Shown here: positions 11,223 through 24,000 of the stretch, in pieces
How positions within the stretch are numbered: position 1 is the stretch's first letter
Layout: each line of letters opens with the position of its first letter
Assembly: GCA_034509495.1 (NCBI GenBank)
Contig: CM067502.1
Location: 51,387,600-51,451,599, forward strand
From: Acestrorhynchus altus
Lineage: Eukaryota; Chordata; Actinopteri; Characiformes; Acestrorhynchidae
Direction of reading: 5' to 3'
Length of the DNA stretch: 64,000 bases
Made by a program: the position numbers and the translations under genes
The notes under the pieces: generated by a model
What the model was told of the DNA's origin: nothing
Seen by the model: only the letters and a program-made list of their open reading frames with translations
Databases searched by the model: none

Positions 11223-12696
11223 TCTATCTTTAAACTCCTGGAAATAATGCCGTTTTTATCAGATGAGTTAAAGATAGTTCCTGATAAGCTCACAAGACAA
11301 AAGGTCCCCTTACATGCTTACAGTGGTAGTACCTGCACGTTGAAGCTGCACAAGGATGATGAGGTTGTGAGGTGTGTGATGAAATTGTGGCCCAAAAACA
11401 AGGGGACAGGGACCACCAGTGTGTTTCAATGCCCCGCTTTCGGGCATGAATTACTTCTAGAAGTCAACCAGCAGTGTATGGAGCAGAGTGGAGCAAGAGG
11501 CCTTCACTCAGTTTGGTCTTTGGGCCACAGTTCAGAAGAGAGTGTCCTGTAGACTGGGATTACCGCCACTGCTGGTAGACCAGTATGAGTGATGCTTCCA
11601 TACACCTTCAAATTCAGACTATGACCTCTGACATATGCTTTGTGACCCATTTTCCTCACATCCAGCATGATGTTCACTGCACTGCACCACCGCTTCTCAA
11701 CCTGTGAATTCCGCCACACACCCTGCAGGTATTTACAGCCCCATCATTCTTGATCAGCATCATCTGAAGTGGGGATCTTAAATCACAGGCCACTTATTTG
11801 CTTAATTCAGAAAGTAAACATATTCTAAACAATACTTCTATAACAATGTCTGCACTCAATAAATAAATCAGAATCGGAAGACTTTAGTGTCCCCGAGACA
11901 AAATGCACAAAGTATTCTGATGTATTTTTAAAGGTTAAAAAACAAAGCCTGGTTTAATATAGACTGTTAAACAAAAGGGAGTGTATGTGTGTTTGGGTAA
12001 TAAAAGGATATTTGTTGGAGCATTTTTAGGTGTGAGATGTTACATAGTTCTCATATTTTACATTACACTGGTTCTAATCTTAACATGGACTGACTGCTAA
12101 ATTGCTCTGTAGTTACGGGTGTCACATGCTCTACCCTTCTGAATTCCTATCAGCTTAGTAGTGATGGCTCGATTTATACGGTTTAACACAAACATACTTT
12201 GAGATTTTTGCACCGTATATACGAGAGTATAAAATACTCCAATCAAGCATTACGACAATCTCCAAAGTCCTAATAAATTTCCTTAAATCAATAAATAATG
12301 TGGGGCTTTGCACTCTCTGCCCACTGCTTCTCTGTGTGTGTGTAGAATGGGAGCACCTGTCCTGTATATTCCAAATGAAATGTATCAACGCACTCATTGC
12401 CTTCAAACGAAGACTGAAGACCATCTCAGAGTTTTCAACTCATTAAAGGATTATAATTCTTCTATATCTGTGTGATAGACTGTGATATGTGGAGTGTTGG
12501 GTATCGAGGCTTCCGCTCTGACATTTGTATTTGGCAGCATCTGAGCTAGAATCTCTGGATCCTAGTCTCCACAGATTGGATCAGGACATTTCTGAGAAAT
12601 AATGATGCCATTAACGTGTATAGAGTGCATGTAAAGTGTGTGTAGAAATTGCGAGTGTGTGAAGAGTGTGTGAAATTTGCAGAAGCAGTGCTTACC

Positions 12697-12960
12697 TGTG
12701 TGACGGTACAGGTGGGTTTGAGGCAGGGAGCAGGTAGTGGATCTGATGCTGAAGCGTGTGGGGAGTGGCTGCAGTGGAATGGTACCAGTCAGTCCGCCCT
12801 GCTGGATCTGCCCAACCTTTAGGGCCTTTCCTTCAGCACTCACTGAACAGCACCATCCAGCTCTGATATTTACAGCTGTTTAAGCTACAGTCACAGCACA
12901 TACTTACTGCAGCTGCTGCAGCTCCGGGTTTAACATGCTGACCACCGTACCAGGTCGATT
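12697..12960 (-). other. Two possible unrecognised exons upstream of the signal exon
   Basis: On the minus strand a segment at about 12909-12960 is flanked by tttcag and gtaagt and reads NRPGTVVSMLNPELQQLQ. A second at about 12697-12840 ends at a gtaagc donor and is open in more than one frame (one reads KVGQIQQGGLTGTIPLQPLP). They could be 5' UTR exons of the gene starting at 10766, exons of another gene, or chance. The phases between the two do not join cleanly and no family is recognised. Confidence 0.25.
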
Positions 12961-13079
12961 GGACCTGAAACATTAAAGGTTAATTATGCATCAAATTTAT
13001 CATAAATGTCTAATTGATTTTATTTGGTATCTGTGTGTGTGTGTGTGTGTGTGCTTTGCTGTTCACTCAGAATATCCAA

Positions 13080-13345
13080 ATGTCTTTATGGAGTTAAATC
13101 CTCCTGAAACAGAGTCTTCAGTCTGCGTTTGAAGACAGTGAGGGACACAGCTGTTCGGACCTCCAGGGGAAGTTCGTTCCACCATTTTGGTGCCAGAACA
13201 GAAAAGAGTCTGGATGCATGTTCTCCTTGTGTTCTGAGGGACGGTGGGTCAAGCCGAGCTGTACTTGAAGCTCGAAGGGCTCTTGATAGAGCTTGAGTAT
13301 CACAACACCTGGTTTACCCTCCTGGTGGTAAGCCTGGATAACCAT
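13080..13345 (-). mobile_element. 3' fragment of a non-LTR retrotransposon (LINE)
   Basis: The reverse complement is closely similar to the piece at 17431-17700, including the peptide ASRLSSVLEPKWWNELPL in that copy. This is the C-terminal tail of a LINE reverse-transcriptase ORF, here frameshifted. A shorter scrap (ccttcaaacgaagactgaag) lies near 12400. Confidence 0.6.
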
Positions 13346-13789
13346 TTAAATGAAACCTGATAAAGTTGAAGAATAAAACTATTTTCAACCCTAAAAGATG
13401 AACACCCATCTCTCCTTCTACCTCAAACCTGATAGTTCTGCATTTCTCTCGTGCTGAACTGCTCAGTCAGAAGCTCTCACATGGCCTCAGGCTACATCAG
13501 GTTCACAGATTCTACTAGATGCACCTATAAATACCAAACCTGATCCAGTCATTATGTCTTGTGGGTTTTGACACGGACCTACATGAGTGACAGTTTTGTA
13601 CACCTGCCGTCAGGACATTCTGTTTTATAACTTTACCAACAAACAACCATTCTGTCACATCAGAAAACAGATCCACATCGGATAACACTGCCCACCCTGA
13701 GTGATGGGGGAGAGGGAGGGCCGTCCTACCCACTCAGAAAGGGAGAGGACAGTTATGGACGGCTTGGCATCTGACAGAAACATAACCCA

Positions 13790-14030
13790 TAATGAATGCT
13801 GTAAATAAGACCCCAACTATTCCCAGAAGTTCTGTATGGAGCTCCATAATTCCAGAGAACACAGTTCCACTGCTCCACAGCTCAATGCTGGGGGTCTTTG
13901 TACCCTCTAGTCCACACCTGCTATTAGACATGGAGACAATAGAGTCATGTTTTTTTTTATCTGCTCCAGAGAGTCCTATTCTATTCTATTCTATTCTATT
14001 CTATTCTATTCTATTCTATTCTATTCTATT
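13790..14030. mobile_element. MITE fragment plus (CTATT)n microsatellite
   Basis: The segment with ctccacagctcaatgctggg is shared with the element at 42574-43075. It runs into a perfect (tattc)n run at about 13976-14030. From 14161 to 14352 follows a degenerate minisatellite built on gagtcaaaaccaagac-like units. Confidence 0.6.
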
Positions 14031-14352
14031 ACAGTGTCTCCTGTCAAGGGCCTACAAAAAGTGCTCCAAGGAAGGACAACCAAAGGTCATGGGGTTCAAG
14101 GCTCATTCATGCCCACATCACAACTTACAGGGCTTAAATGTAGTGTTTTACACAATGATAGAGTTTAGTCTGAGTCATGAACAAGACCAGGACAGACTGA
14201 GTCTGAGTCAAATCCAAGAGAAGTACACACTGGGACAAAACCAAGACAAGGACACACCGAGGCTGAGTCAACACCAAGACCAAGACATCAAGACACATAA
14301 GACATTGAGTCTGAGTCAAAACCAAGACCTGGACAACCAAGACTTCTACACC

Positions 14353-16800
14353 ATATAAATGAATAAATAACACTATATTTCATGATATACAGTAATAGAG
14401 AGTCAAAATGAAGAAAACTAGACTCAGACAACTTGTGTAGGGTCACATGACCAGACTACTACAACACTACTGCACCACATCTGGGTGAAGGTGCAGGTGG
14501 TGATAATGTTATGGCTGATGTTATGGTGAATCAAACATCTCAGGATAAACACACTGATAGAAGATCAGAGCTCTAATCAATAGTTGAATTGGATTCAGTG
14601 CAGAAGACATCAGCTGATACCCAGTCAGCACTGGCACTCTGAGAAGCTTGATAAATATGAGCCAGTGTAGTGACAGGGAAGAGCACACTTACTCTAGTGT
14701 TACTTACTCATCATTCCACCACCATCTCACCACTGTGCTGGCAGTGGTTCATCAGACTGTCAGATCATTGATTCAACAGCATGTTTAAAGTATTAAAGAA
14801 GAAGCTTAATTATGTGGATGAGGTGGTTTGTGAACCACAACAACAGCATAGTTAATTCCATTTAATCTGTTCAAAACATTGTGTAACAGGGTACTGGACG
14901 GGTGTGGAAGTTAATGCATTGTTATGCTTAATTCCTGTAAATCCTGACGTGGTGCCATTGGAATTTGAGCATATATATTCTATTGGTAATACTTCACTAC
15001 AGGGGCTAGAATAGCTGTGTGTCAGCAATGGGTTCAACATAAAGAAGCACAAATCACTCATTCAAAGGGCTGTCCACAAATATTTGGACACAGCTACAGT
15101 GTATATCAACCCCAGGTAAGCTCTAGCTCTAAATAGACCTGCCCAGATGTGTTGCAGATACATTATGAAGTTTGATGAAGTCGATGCAACATCTTTAATT
15201 TGATTCCTACCCTCTTTGCATGTCATCCCTCTTATATCCCAGGATTTTGAACTCCCTGTAGTCAAGGGCTGAAATCTACAGTTTGCACGGTGTTCCCTGT
15301 GAAGCTGTACTATGCTGGAATGGAATGACTCATTGTTTATGAGTTATTGTTCAAGAGTCTGAGTTGAGTTGTAAGTCGCAGGATGAGTTTCAAGTCTATG
15401 TCTATGTGACTTAAGTGTGACTCGGACTCAACTCGCTAACTTCTAACATCTTTCTGGGCTTAATAAAGATGTCCTTTAACCCTTTAACCCTTTGGGTCGT
15501 GACCGAAGGAATGAGATCCTGAGTACGAGGGGCTGAAATGACTTTGCTCTACAGGGTGGCTGGACTGCCTTAATGATGGGGTTAGGAGTCGAGAGGAGCT
15601 AGCTGAGCTGATTATGTCACCTGGATGGATTGGTGTACATTGAGTGAGAGTGAGTGAGAGTTTGTGAGTGATCCAGAGTGAGAGAGTGAGAGTGAGTCAC
15701 AGGAGAAACAGGTGTTTTGGGAGGGGTTAAATTTTTGTTCCTGATAGCACTTCTCTGCTCTTCAGAATCTCCATGAAGAACTGACTCAGCGTTCCTCTAA
15801 ACCCCACCTGATTAGATGTAGCCTAATGCTGGCTAACGATGCTTTACTGTGAAGTTATATTGAAATGAACCTGGAATATAAATATCAGCAGAAAATGAAG
15901 CTTAATAAATCATAACATTTATTTATGTGACATTTTTACTTAAAAGTAAACTTAAGCAACATTTTATTCAAAATAAATAAAAGTAAACAAAGCTAATTAG
16001 TACATACATAACATTAATTAATACATTTAACTAATAATATTCATTATTTACTCATTTAAAAGATTAATTCAAACATTGATTAATTTTTGTCATTAAGTAA
16101 TGACTAGAAAATGTGCAAAAAATAGGTAAATACAGTTTACAAATACAAATACATCTTTTGATTTACAGTTACAAAGTTATCTCTACAATTATTGATTCAT
16201 TAAGTAATAACTATGAAATTTATATTTAATTAATATTAAATTCAACTTGCTACGATAATATTTCCATGTCATTATCCACTTATTACCCTTCTGTAATTTA
16301 AAGCGTGACCTTTATTTCTTAAGTGGTTGAGTTTAATGGCATCATGTGTAAGATTGAGTTGAAATATACAAGACAAAATAGAAATTGAGTTGAGTAAGTA
16401 AGGAGTAAGTTCAAGACCAAACACATTTAATAAATCATAAATAAAATAAATCATAGTTAATCAAACTAATAACACCGAACCCGAACCCTTTCATAATCAT
16501 CCCTGCGATCCAGTTTGTTATTGTTTATGAGGCTCATGTCTCTGAGAGAAAGGAGAGAAAGCACGTGAGCTGATAAGGGTGTGATCGTTTATGATGATAG
16601 AAGCCTGTTTTCTATTAATAGGAACATTTTTAGGCTTTTAAATGTTTCTAACGTTTAGAAGCTTAAACTAATTTTGTAGATTATGTTCATGGTGTGTACC
16701 TTTATTAACCTAAACATTAGAGAAGTGTTTAATGGACCCTGTTGGTCTGTAGACTAAATATAAAAACAGTAGTTTATTATTTTAGTCATAACCATGTACT
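14353..16800. other. Intergenic, no gene recognised
   Basis: Contains a MITE-like fragment at about 14880-15105 ending tgtccacaaatatttggaca, gagtgagagtgag low-complexity sequence at about 15645-15700, and long AT-rich sequence. No splice-flanked coding segment similar to the mesothelin or mucin modules was found on either strand. Confidence 0.4.
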
Positions 16801-16802
16801 AC

Positions 16803-18110
16803 TACACTGTGTGCAGAATTATTAGGTAAATGAGTATTTAGATCACATCATCCTTCTTATACATGTTGTCCAACTCCAAGCTGTATAGACTACCAATTAA
16901 GTAAATCAGGTGATGTGCATCTCTGTAATGAGAAGGGGTGTGGTCTAATGACATCAACACTCTATGTAAGGTGTGCTTTATTATTAGGCAACTTCCCTTC
17001 CTTTGGCAAAATGGGTCAGAACAGAGATCTGACTCTGAAGAGTCTAAATGTGTGAGGTGTCTTGCAGAGGGATGCAGCAGTCTTGAAATTGCCAAACTTT
17101 TGAAGCGTGATCACCGAACAATCAAGCGTTTCAAGGCAAATAGCCAACAGGTTCGCAAGAAGCGTGTTGAAAAAAAAAGGTGCAAAATAACTGAATTGAG
17201 GAAAATCAAGTGTGAAGCTGCCAAGATCCCATTTGACACCAGTTGTGCCATATTTCAGAGCTGCGACGTTACTGGAGAAACGGCCACCTTTGAACAAGAA
17301 ACATAAGATAAAACGTCAAGACTGGGCCAAGAAATATCTTTAGACTGATTTTTCTAAGGTTTTATGGATGAAATGAGAAGGACTCTTGATGGGCCAGATG
17401 TAGCTGTAGCTGAACATCAGATTCAAAACCTTGATGCTGACCTACAAAGCCAAAAATGGACCAGCCCCTCCATACATGATGGTAATGGTCAAAACTCGAG
17501 CTGCACCAAGAGCACTTCAAGCTTCAAGTACAGCTCAGCTTGACCCACCATCCCTCAGGATGCAAGGAGAACATGCATCCAGACTCTCTTCTGTTCTGGA
17601 ACCAAAATGGTGGAACGAACTTCCCCTGAGAGTCTGAACAGCCGAGTCCCTCAATGTCTTCAAACGCAGACTGAAGAACATCTGTTTCAGGAGGATTTAA
17701 CTCCATAAAGACATTTGTTTCAACAGGATCTAAAGCGTGAGGAACCTCTAGATTCCAGCCTTGTCTACAAGCTAAGGATGTTCTAAGTAAACAGCAAAGC
17801 ACTTTTGTAAGTCGCTCTGGAAAAGGGCGTCTGATAAACACCGTAAATGTCAATGTTAATGTAAATGAACAGTGTGTGGGAGGCTGTGGTGGCTGGAGAT
17901 CAAGCACTGACAGAATCTATGGATGGAAGGCTTTGGAGTGTCATCGTAAAGAAAGGTGGCTTTATTGGTCACTGATTTGTTTTTGGTTTTGAATGTCAGA
18001 AATGTTTATTTCTAAATGTTGTTATATTGATTAACCTGCTGAAAATAAAGAAGTGAGATGGTTTATATTTGGTTTTTATTAAGTTAATAATTCTGCACAG
18101 TAATAGTTAC
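16803..18110 (+). mobile_element. Tc1-like transposon, defective, with a nested LINE piece
   Basis: The ends match as inverted repeats (gtgcagaattattaggtaaa at left; cctgctgaaaataaag and attctgcacagtaatag at right). Around 17010-17300 the plus strand encodes the N-terminal DNA-binding half of a Tc1-type transposase: CLAEGCSSLEIAKLLKRDHR followed by a basic KKRVEKKRCK stretch, with stops and frameshifts. The DDE catalytic half is replaced by an inserted retrotransposon fragment at about 17425-17870. The element cannot move on its own. Confidence 0.75.
17425..17870 (+). mobile_element. LINE reverse-transcriptase tail nested inside the Tc1 element
   Basis: The plus strand reads LTYKAKNGPAPPYM, then LDPPSLRMQGEHASRLSSV and EPKWWNELPLRVR, followed by a frame ending near FKRRLKN, as in the C-terminus of many fish non-LTR retrotransposon ORF2 proteins. 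The 3' part (gtaagtcgctctggaaaagg) is typical of the tails of these elements. 5'-truncated. Confidence 0.7.
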
Positions 18111-18230
18111 CTGCACAAAGAGAGATCCTCCTAAGATCTCCAAATCTAAAAAACCCCACTCCAACTTCCAAAAATATTAAGCTTTGACATTTATTAGTCT
18201 TTTGGTTTGATTGAGAACATAGTACTGTAG

Positions 18231-18294
<64 letters not shown>

Positions 18295-18395
18295 TCATCA
18301 ACAACAACAACAACAACAACAACAATAATAATAGTAATAATAATAATAACAACAACAATAATAATAATAACATCAACAACAACAACAATAATAAT

Positions 18396-18431
<36 letters not shown>

Positions 18432-18495
18432 AATAATAATAATAATAATAATAACATGAACAACAACAACAATAATAATAATAATAATATTATTA
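18231..18495. repeat. Compound (AAT)n/(AAC)n trinucleotide microsatellite
   Basis: About 260 bp of alternating ataataata and acaacaaca blocks. On the minus strand it gives a spurious poly-leucine frame. Confidence 0.97.
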
Positions 18496-20852
18496 TTTAT
18501 TATAATTATTATTATTGGTAGTAGTTTTACTTTTTACTGTTTTTATTTATTTACTTTATTTTAATCATTTGTATTTAGATGCATTTTATTTAGCTTGTTT
18601 TTAAAATCTTTAATTACACTTTAATTTCCTTCCATTCCAGTTTAATGTGGCTTTATTCATTTTTCTTTTTAAAAGCAGTTTGATTTAGTTGATTTAGTCT
18701 GTTAAATATTGTTTTCAACTTTAAATAACCTTTTTAAATTATGTAGTTTAATTTATTTGATGCTGAAATTTCATGCTCTAATGAACTTGTATTCCAATGC
18801 AGTTTTTCCAAACATTCCTATTTGTCTTCAGCAAATTGTAATACATAATTCTTTCTAAATGACAGTGAAAATTAGGTAATTTCTAAACACTGCATGTAAT
18901 CAGGTGGGTTTTACTGAACATTGAACCCGTTCTTCAAGGAGTTCCTGAGAAGCAGAAAAATGCTGTCCATCAAGTACAATAATTCAACCCCTCCCTAAAC
19001 GCCTGTGACAGAAGGATATGCAATTAAAACTGACAGGAAAACACTGTATCACCTGTATCTGAAAAAAAGAGAAGCCCTTCCCTGGATGGTATGTTATTTA
19101 CTTTATCTCATGACATAAAAATCATAAACAGACTTTAAGACTGACCTCGGTGTAGCACCTTAAGTCTTTAGTGTAAAATAAATGATTATAATATAATATT
19201 AATTTCCTTATTCAATCAAAACAATACATTCACCACAATCTGACACCAATGCTGAATTAAAATGTTTATTAAACCATTGAATCAAACTACTTTTAATTTC
19301 ACAAGTGAGAAAGTGTGAAAATATTATGTGCATAATTCCTCAAAGCAAGAAAATGCAGAATATATAGACCATAAAATAGGTCATTTATTCAGTATAATAT
19401 ACAGAATTCATAAACATATATAAGCATATACTGTATTTACTTGCTTTGAGGGATTTACTTTGTAAACAGTACATTTTGGTGATTAAAAGGGCTGATTCTA
19501 GCCAAACTTTTGTTTTCCATTATAAACGTTGAGGGAAAATTTGACCTCACTGAAGATAATTACTGTAGTGTTCCCATGACAATGACTCATCAATGTGTTC
19601 AATCAAAAACCTCTGAAACTCAGACCCATTCTTTCTTTCCCATTTGTGTATGAGGTGAATTCTTAACCCAATATAGGCCAAAAATCCACTTTCTAGTATT
19701 TCCATTCATTCGTGTTTTGTAATGGTTGAGTGTTTGTGGACAATCGTGGATGGTATGGCGCTCTGTCTCTGAGGGGAACAGTGACAGTAGTTCATAGAGA
19801 ATGAACAGTGCAGGTGGTTTGTTAGAGGGGCTTCTTTCCTAATTACATTACACATCTCTTTCCTGCATGCATCCCGAGCCATTTCGAATTCAGAATGCCC
19901 TCCGTCCGGCCGAGAGGGATTCTCCTGATTACCACGGTACCTGAATTTGACATTGTCTTCTGTGTAATTAAACTTATTATTCAAGCAAGACTGCCAGCAG
20001 AGATTTCTTCAGACCAAACAAATAAACATTTAAAATGCTGCAGCTTTGGATTCAATATTGATCAATAAGAATAAGGACAAAGTGACTGTGGGGACAAAGT
20101 GACTGTGTGTGTGTGTTTGATTGAACCGCAGCCCTGAAATATTTGACTGAACTAGATCACATTTAACCTAATCAGCATCGTTCACGCTGCACAGAAATGA
20201 CTCCCACTCTGATCCTGAGCTTAATCTGTACTGAATCAAAACAGATTTTAATGTGAAACCCAAAACCATAATCAAAACGTCCCTTCCGTCAGTGAGCCCA
20301 AACACCAGCGGTGTTCTGTTCCAATCAGTGTCTGTCGGACACGTGGAAAAAACAGCTTGGAAAAGCGAGTGGTCGGACGGTCGCCTTAACTGAACGTTCA
20401 GCTGTGTAGTACAGTTCCGATGGCTTTATAAGGGTATTAATGAAATGTATAATAGAATGACTCTTCAGATACTGGATACAGATGATTTTATTGAGATTGA
20501 TAATGAAGTTTCATAATAAAGTGTGGACAAAACAGGATTAAAATAATTCATTATTTACATTAATTTATCAGATAATTTAACTTAAATATTGGTCTTATGA
20601 TTAAGAAGTTACACTCCAGTATTCATAAATCCTAAAATCTGAAAATATTAATAAACAGTGATCAAATATAGTCAATACATAAATAATGCATAAAGTCATT
20701 TTTGATCATATGATTAACACAGAAGAGGAGGAGCAGGTAATTAAACAATCTAATGAGAGCAGAAGGTAATGAGTGTGATTATTAGGTGCAACGTTTTAAC
20801 AGATATATTATGAGTAAACAGTCAGTATTAGATAATCACATCACTGCTGCTG

Positions 20853-20889
<37 letters not shown>

Positions 20890-20921
20890 GTATGTGTGTG
20901 TGTGTACGTGGATGATTGTTA
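18496..20921. other. AT-rich 3' flank of the large minus-strand gene
   Basis: No coding segment is recognised. On the minus strand aataaa-type polyadenylation hexamers occur, for example near 20487-20493, about 430 bp beyond the stop codon at 20922. A (TG)n run lies at about 20857-20906. 3' UTR extent is not determinable. Confidence 0.35.
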
Positions 20922-21004
20922 TCATAGTAAATGCAGGGTGATGGTCAGTAGTCCTACACATGAGATGAACCAAGTTCCTGAACCTCGATGAACAACACCT
21001 AATC
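20922..21004 (-). CDS. Terminal exon encoding a GPI-anchor signal
   Basis: After a (TG)n tract and tttcag acceptor the frame reads GLGVVHRGSGTWFISCVGL, then LTITLHLL and TGA. Small residues (GSG) followed by about 16 hydrophobic residues right at the C-terminus are the classic GPI attachment signal; human mesothelin ends the same way. Phase matches the preceding exon ending at 21199 (one base over plus two). Confidence 0.8.
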
Positions 21005-21007
21005 CTG

Positions 21008-21076
<69 letters not shown>

Positions 21077-24000
21077 TACACACAGTGTCAGATAAGAAGA
21101 ATATAATGACTGTTGCAGTACTGATAGTGAGTAGTAAGGACAGTGTGGCACAGTAGAGTAAACACAGTTGTCATCTTCTCAGATGGAGAGTCTCTTACCT
21201 TGTACTGTGGTAGTGACTGTCTGGCTGGTCAGTGTGGTGAATGTTGCATTAGTGTAGGTTGTAGAGGTGACGGGGTCATTTTTGCCCCCCACCAGTCCGA
21301 TTCCCAGAGTGGCCAGTGCAGACTTGTACTGCTGAGCCTCCCAGGACTGAACCTCTGTGGAGTTCTCAAACAGCTTCAGATCAGGCAGATTCACCCCCAG
21401 TAGATCCCGCACGGTCGGCACACTCAGAGCCTGAAAATCATGGTTAATATTGAGGCCCACAAAGCAGGAGAAGCTATAAGATAGTAAAGCATTTTCAGGT
21501 TTCCATTTCCTCAGGTCTGAAGTCGAAAGGAGGTCCATCTACAAATGGATGATGATCCTAAACACACCTCAAAATCCAAAAGCTGAAGATTTTACCATGG
21601 TCCTCAAAGACCCCTTTTGCATGACACTGTATATCAGAGTGGTGGAATAACTGATTGACATGAAGGTGTGTGACACCTAAAGTGAATTTGATTTGACTCC
21701 TGTTCATTAGATTCCTGATTTTGAGAGAACGTTCTCATGAGAAAAGCCTCAGTTGTAGTGAAGATGTTCATACCGTGAGCACAGCAGGGTTCAGACTGAG
21801 GAAGGTGGAGATGTCCATGCTGATATTCTGAGTAGAAAGAGCTACTATATTGTCCACAGGTGCGCCACCTAAACACAGAAGCACGTATCAAATCAAATCC
21901 AAATTGATTTGTATAACACTTTTTACAAGTGATATCACAGAGCAGCTTTACAGAAATCAAAAATAAAATGATCAACACACAAGAAACAGAAGATAAAGAC
22001 ATAAACCCTCCAGTAAGACAAAGGTGCATGTGGTGCAGAATGAGGAGCATGGATGATAATATGTAATAGCTTTACCCAGGCAGTATGGCATTGAGAGTGG
22101 TGTTGAGGTAATGGAATTACATTACTATAACCTAAAGGGTTCTATGAAGTACAGAAGCAGGTTATTTTAAATGATTTTGAGACATATTTGCTGCTATTGA
22201 ACCATGTCTGAAAGGATCTACACACAATCATTTACAGAAGCTCTTCTGTCAATTTGAAGAACACAGAGGAAAGAACCATTTAAGTGTCCAAATGTGTTGT
22301 TGTGTTACCCAGGTAAGAGCTGATAAGCTGGTAGAATGTTGTGGGGTTGCTGCGTTGGTTGATGAAGGCGGAGCTGGCGATGCTGTACAGGGCTGATTTC
22401 TGATCGATGGAACATGAGGAAATGTTCACAGGGTTTGCTTTCCTGCACAAATGAAAGACACAGAAAACCTCAGACTGAAGCTGATTCACACATGAACTGG
22501 AAATCCAGAGCTTCCTTTTCACAGATATATAGCAGATGGGTGGATCTATGTGTTCTCACTACAGGAAATGTTCTGTATGCTTTTTGCCAGGGGCGGTGCC
22601 TGTGTAGCACATGCAGGAAACACGGTATAGAAGACTGTGAATATTCCAGAAAATTACCCATGCTGTTCATTCATTATCCAAACTTTACTTGGGAACTGCT
22701 AGGATAAGGTCCCAGTAATGTCCTGTACAAACAGTTATGTTCACTCAACCAGTCCTGCCAGGTAAAGTCTGGAATAGTTCTGTGTTTCCATGTATATGTC
22801 TGTAAGGGGTTTGAGTGTGTTTAACAGAACCCTTAGTAATAGCAAAACAACAGCAAAATCCTGCAAAATAAGAGATGGTTATATATGACCATGCAAATAT
22901 TCTAAGCTTCATTCTCCAGTAATCCAGTTCAGTAAACTGCAAAAACAGCTAAAATTAACTGGTTTCCCAATGAATTAAATCCTAGTTTAAGTACCAAAGG
23001 AGCTTCCAGTGCATGTTTACTGCTCTGTCCACGTGAACATGATCAACCTGCATACAGACTCTGACTGATCAGAGAGAGGGGGTGGGGCTGATGATCGACC
23101 TGCATACAGACTCTGACTGATCAGAGAGAGGGGGTGGGGCTGATGATCGACCTGCATAAGACACTGACTGATCAGAGAGAGGGGGCGGGGCTGATGCTCA
23201 ACCTGCATACAGACTCTGACTGATCAGTGAGAGGGGGCGGGGCTGATGATCAACCTGCATACAGACTCTGACTGATCAGAGAGAGGGGGCGGGGCTGATG
23301 ACATCACTGACCCAGATACTGAGTAAAATGAGAAGGAAGAGGCTGTTTGCTCTCTTCCTTTGATCACAGTATTCAAATTTCAGAATAAATGTATTAAGGA
23401 GGGACTGATACATTTATAAATAATAAAACAAATAAATGATATTCAGGGTATTTTGTAATAAGAACTACTTAATATAAATATATGTGTCAATATATTAATT
23501 ACCAATAATTCAATAATTCATCAAAATTGTTTTATTTTCAGCTCAAAAACACTCTGGGTGATCAATTGCAAACAGGATTTCTGTTTTTTTTAGAAGAAAA
23601 AAAAACATTCATACAAATATCTTATTTCTGTCAATATTTACATGTCAAATGAAGATATATTTGAGTACTCTAAGATCTCCTGATTACAATAATAATAAAT
23701 AACAATATCTGGTATGTGTGACTGTCTCCTATAAATAGTTTTCTAACATTTTGGAGAATAAAATTATGTCACACTTTTCAACAAAAAAAAATACAACAAA
23801 ATTGGCATTGAGTTCTAAAGTTTAAATGATAAATAATTCACTGAGGATTAGGAAAAAATGCAGTGAGATCCTCCACTGTGAGTTGTGTTATCTGGATCAG
23901 TGTACTTACTGCAGGCTGTTCGCAGTGATGGTCTTGAGAACACTGACGTCCAAAGAACAGAGGTTGGAGCCGATTACGTTTAGTTCACTGGTTCCCAGAG

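Noticed and set aside
11163..11552. 129-codon ORF on the plus strand
   Set aside because: Starts inside a transposon remnant; no splice context, no recognisable domain and no counterpart in the other copies.
18194..18472. Poly-leucine ORF on the minus strand
   Set aside because: Translation of an AAT/AAC microsatellite; no coding context.
20836..21081. Cys-Val and His-Thr repeat ORFs here and at about 20 other dinucleotide runs
   Set aside because: Microsatellite translation. Only the short segment 20922-21004, in another frame, is coding.
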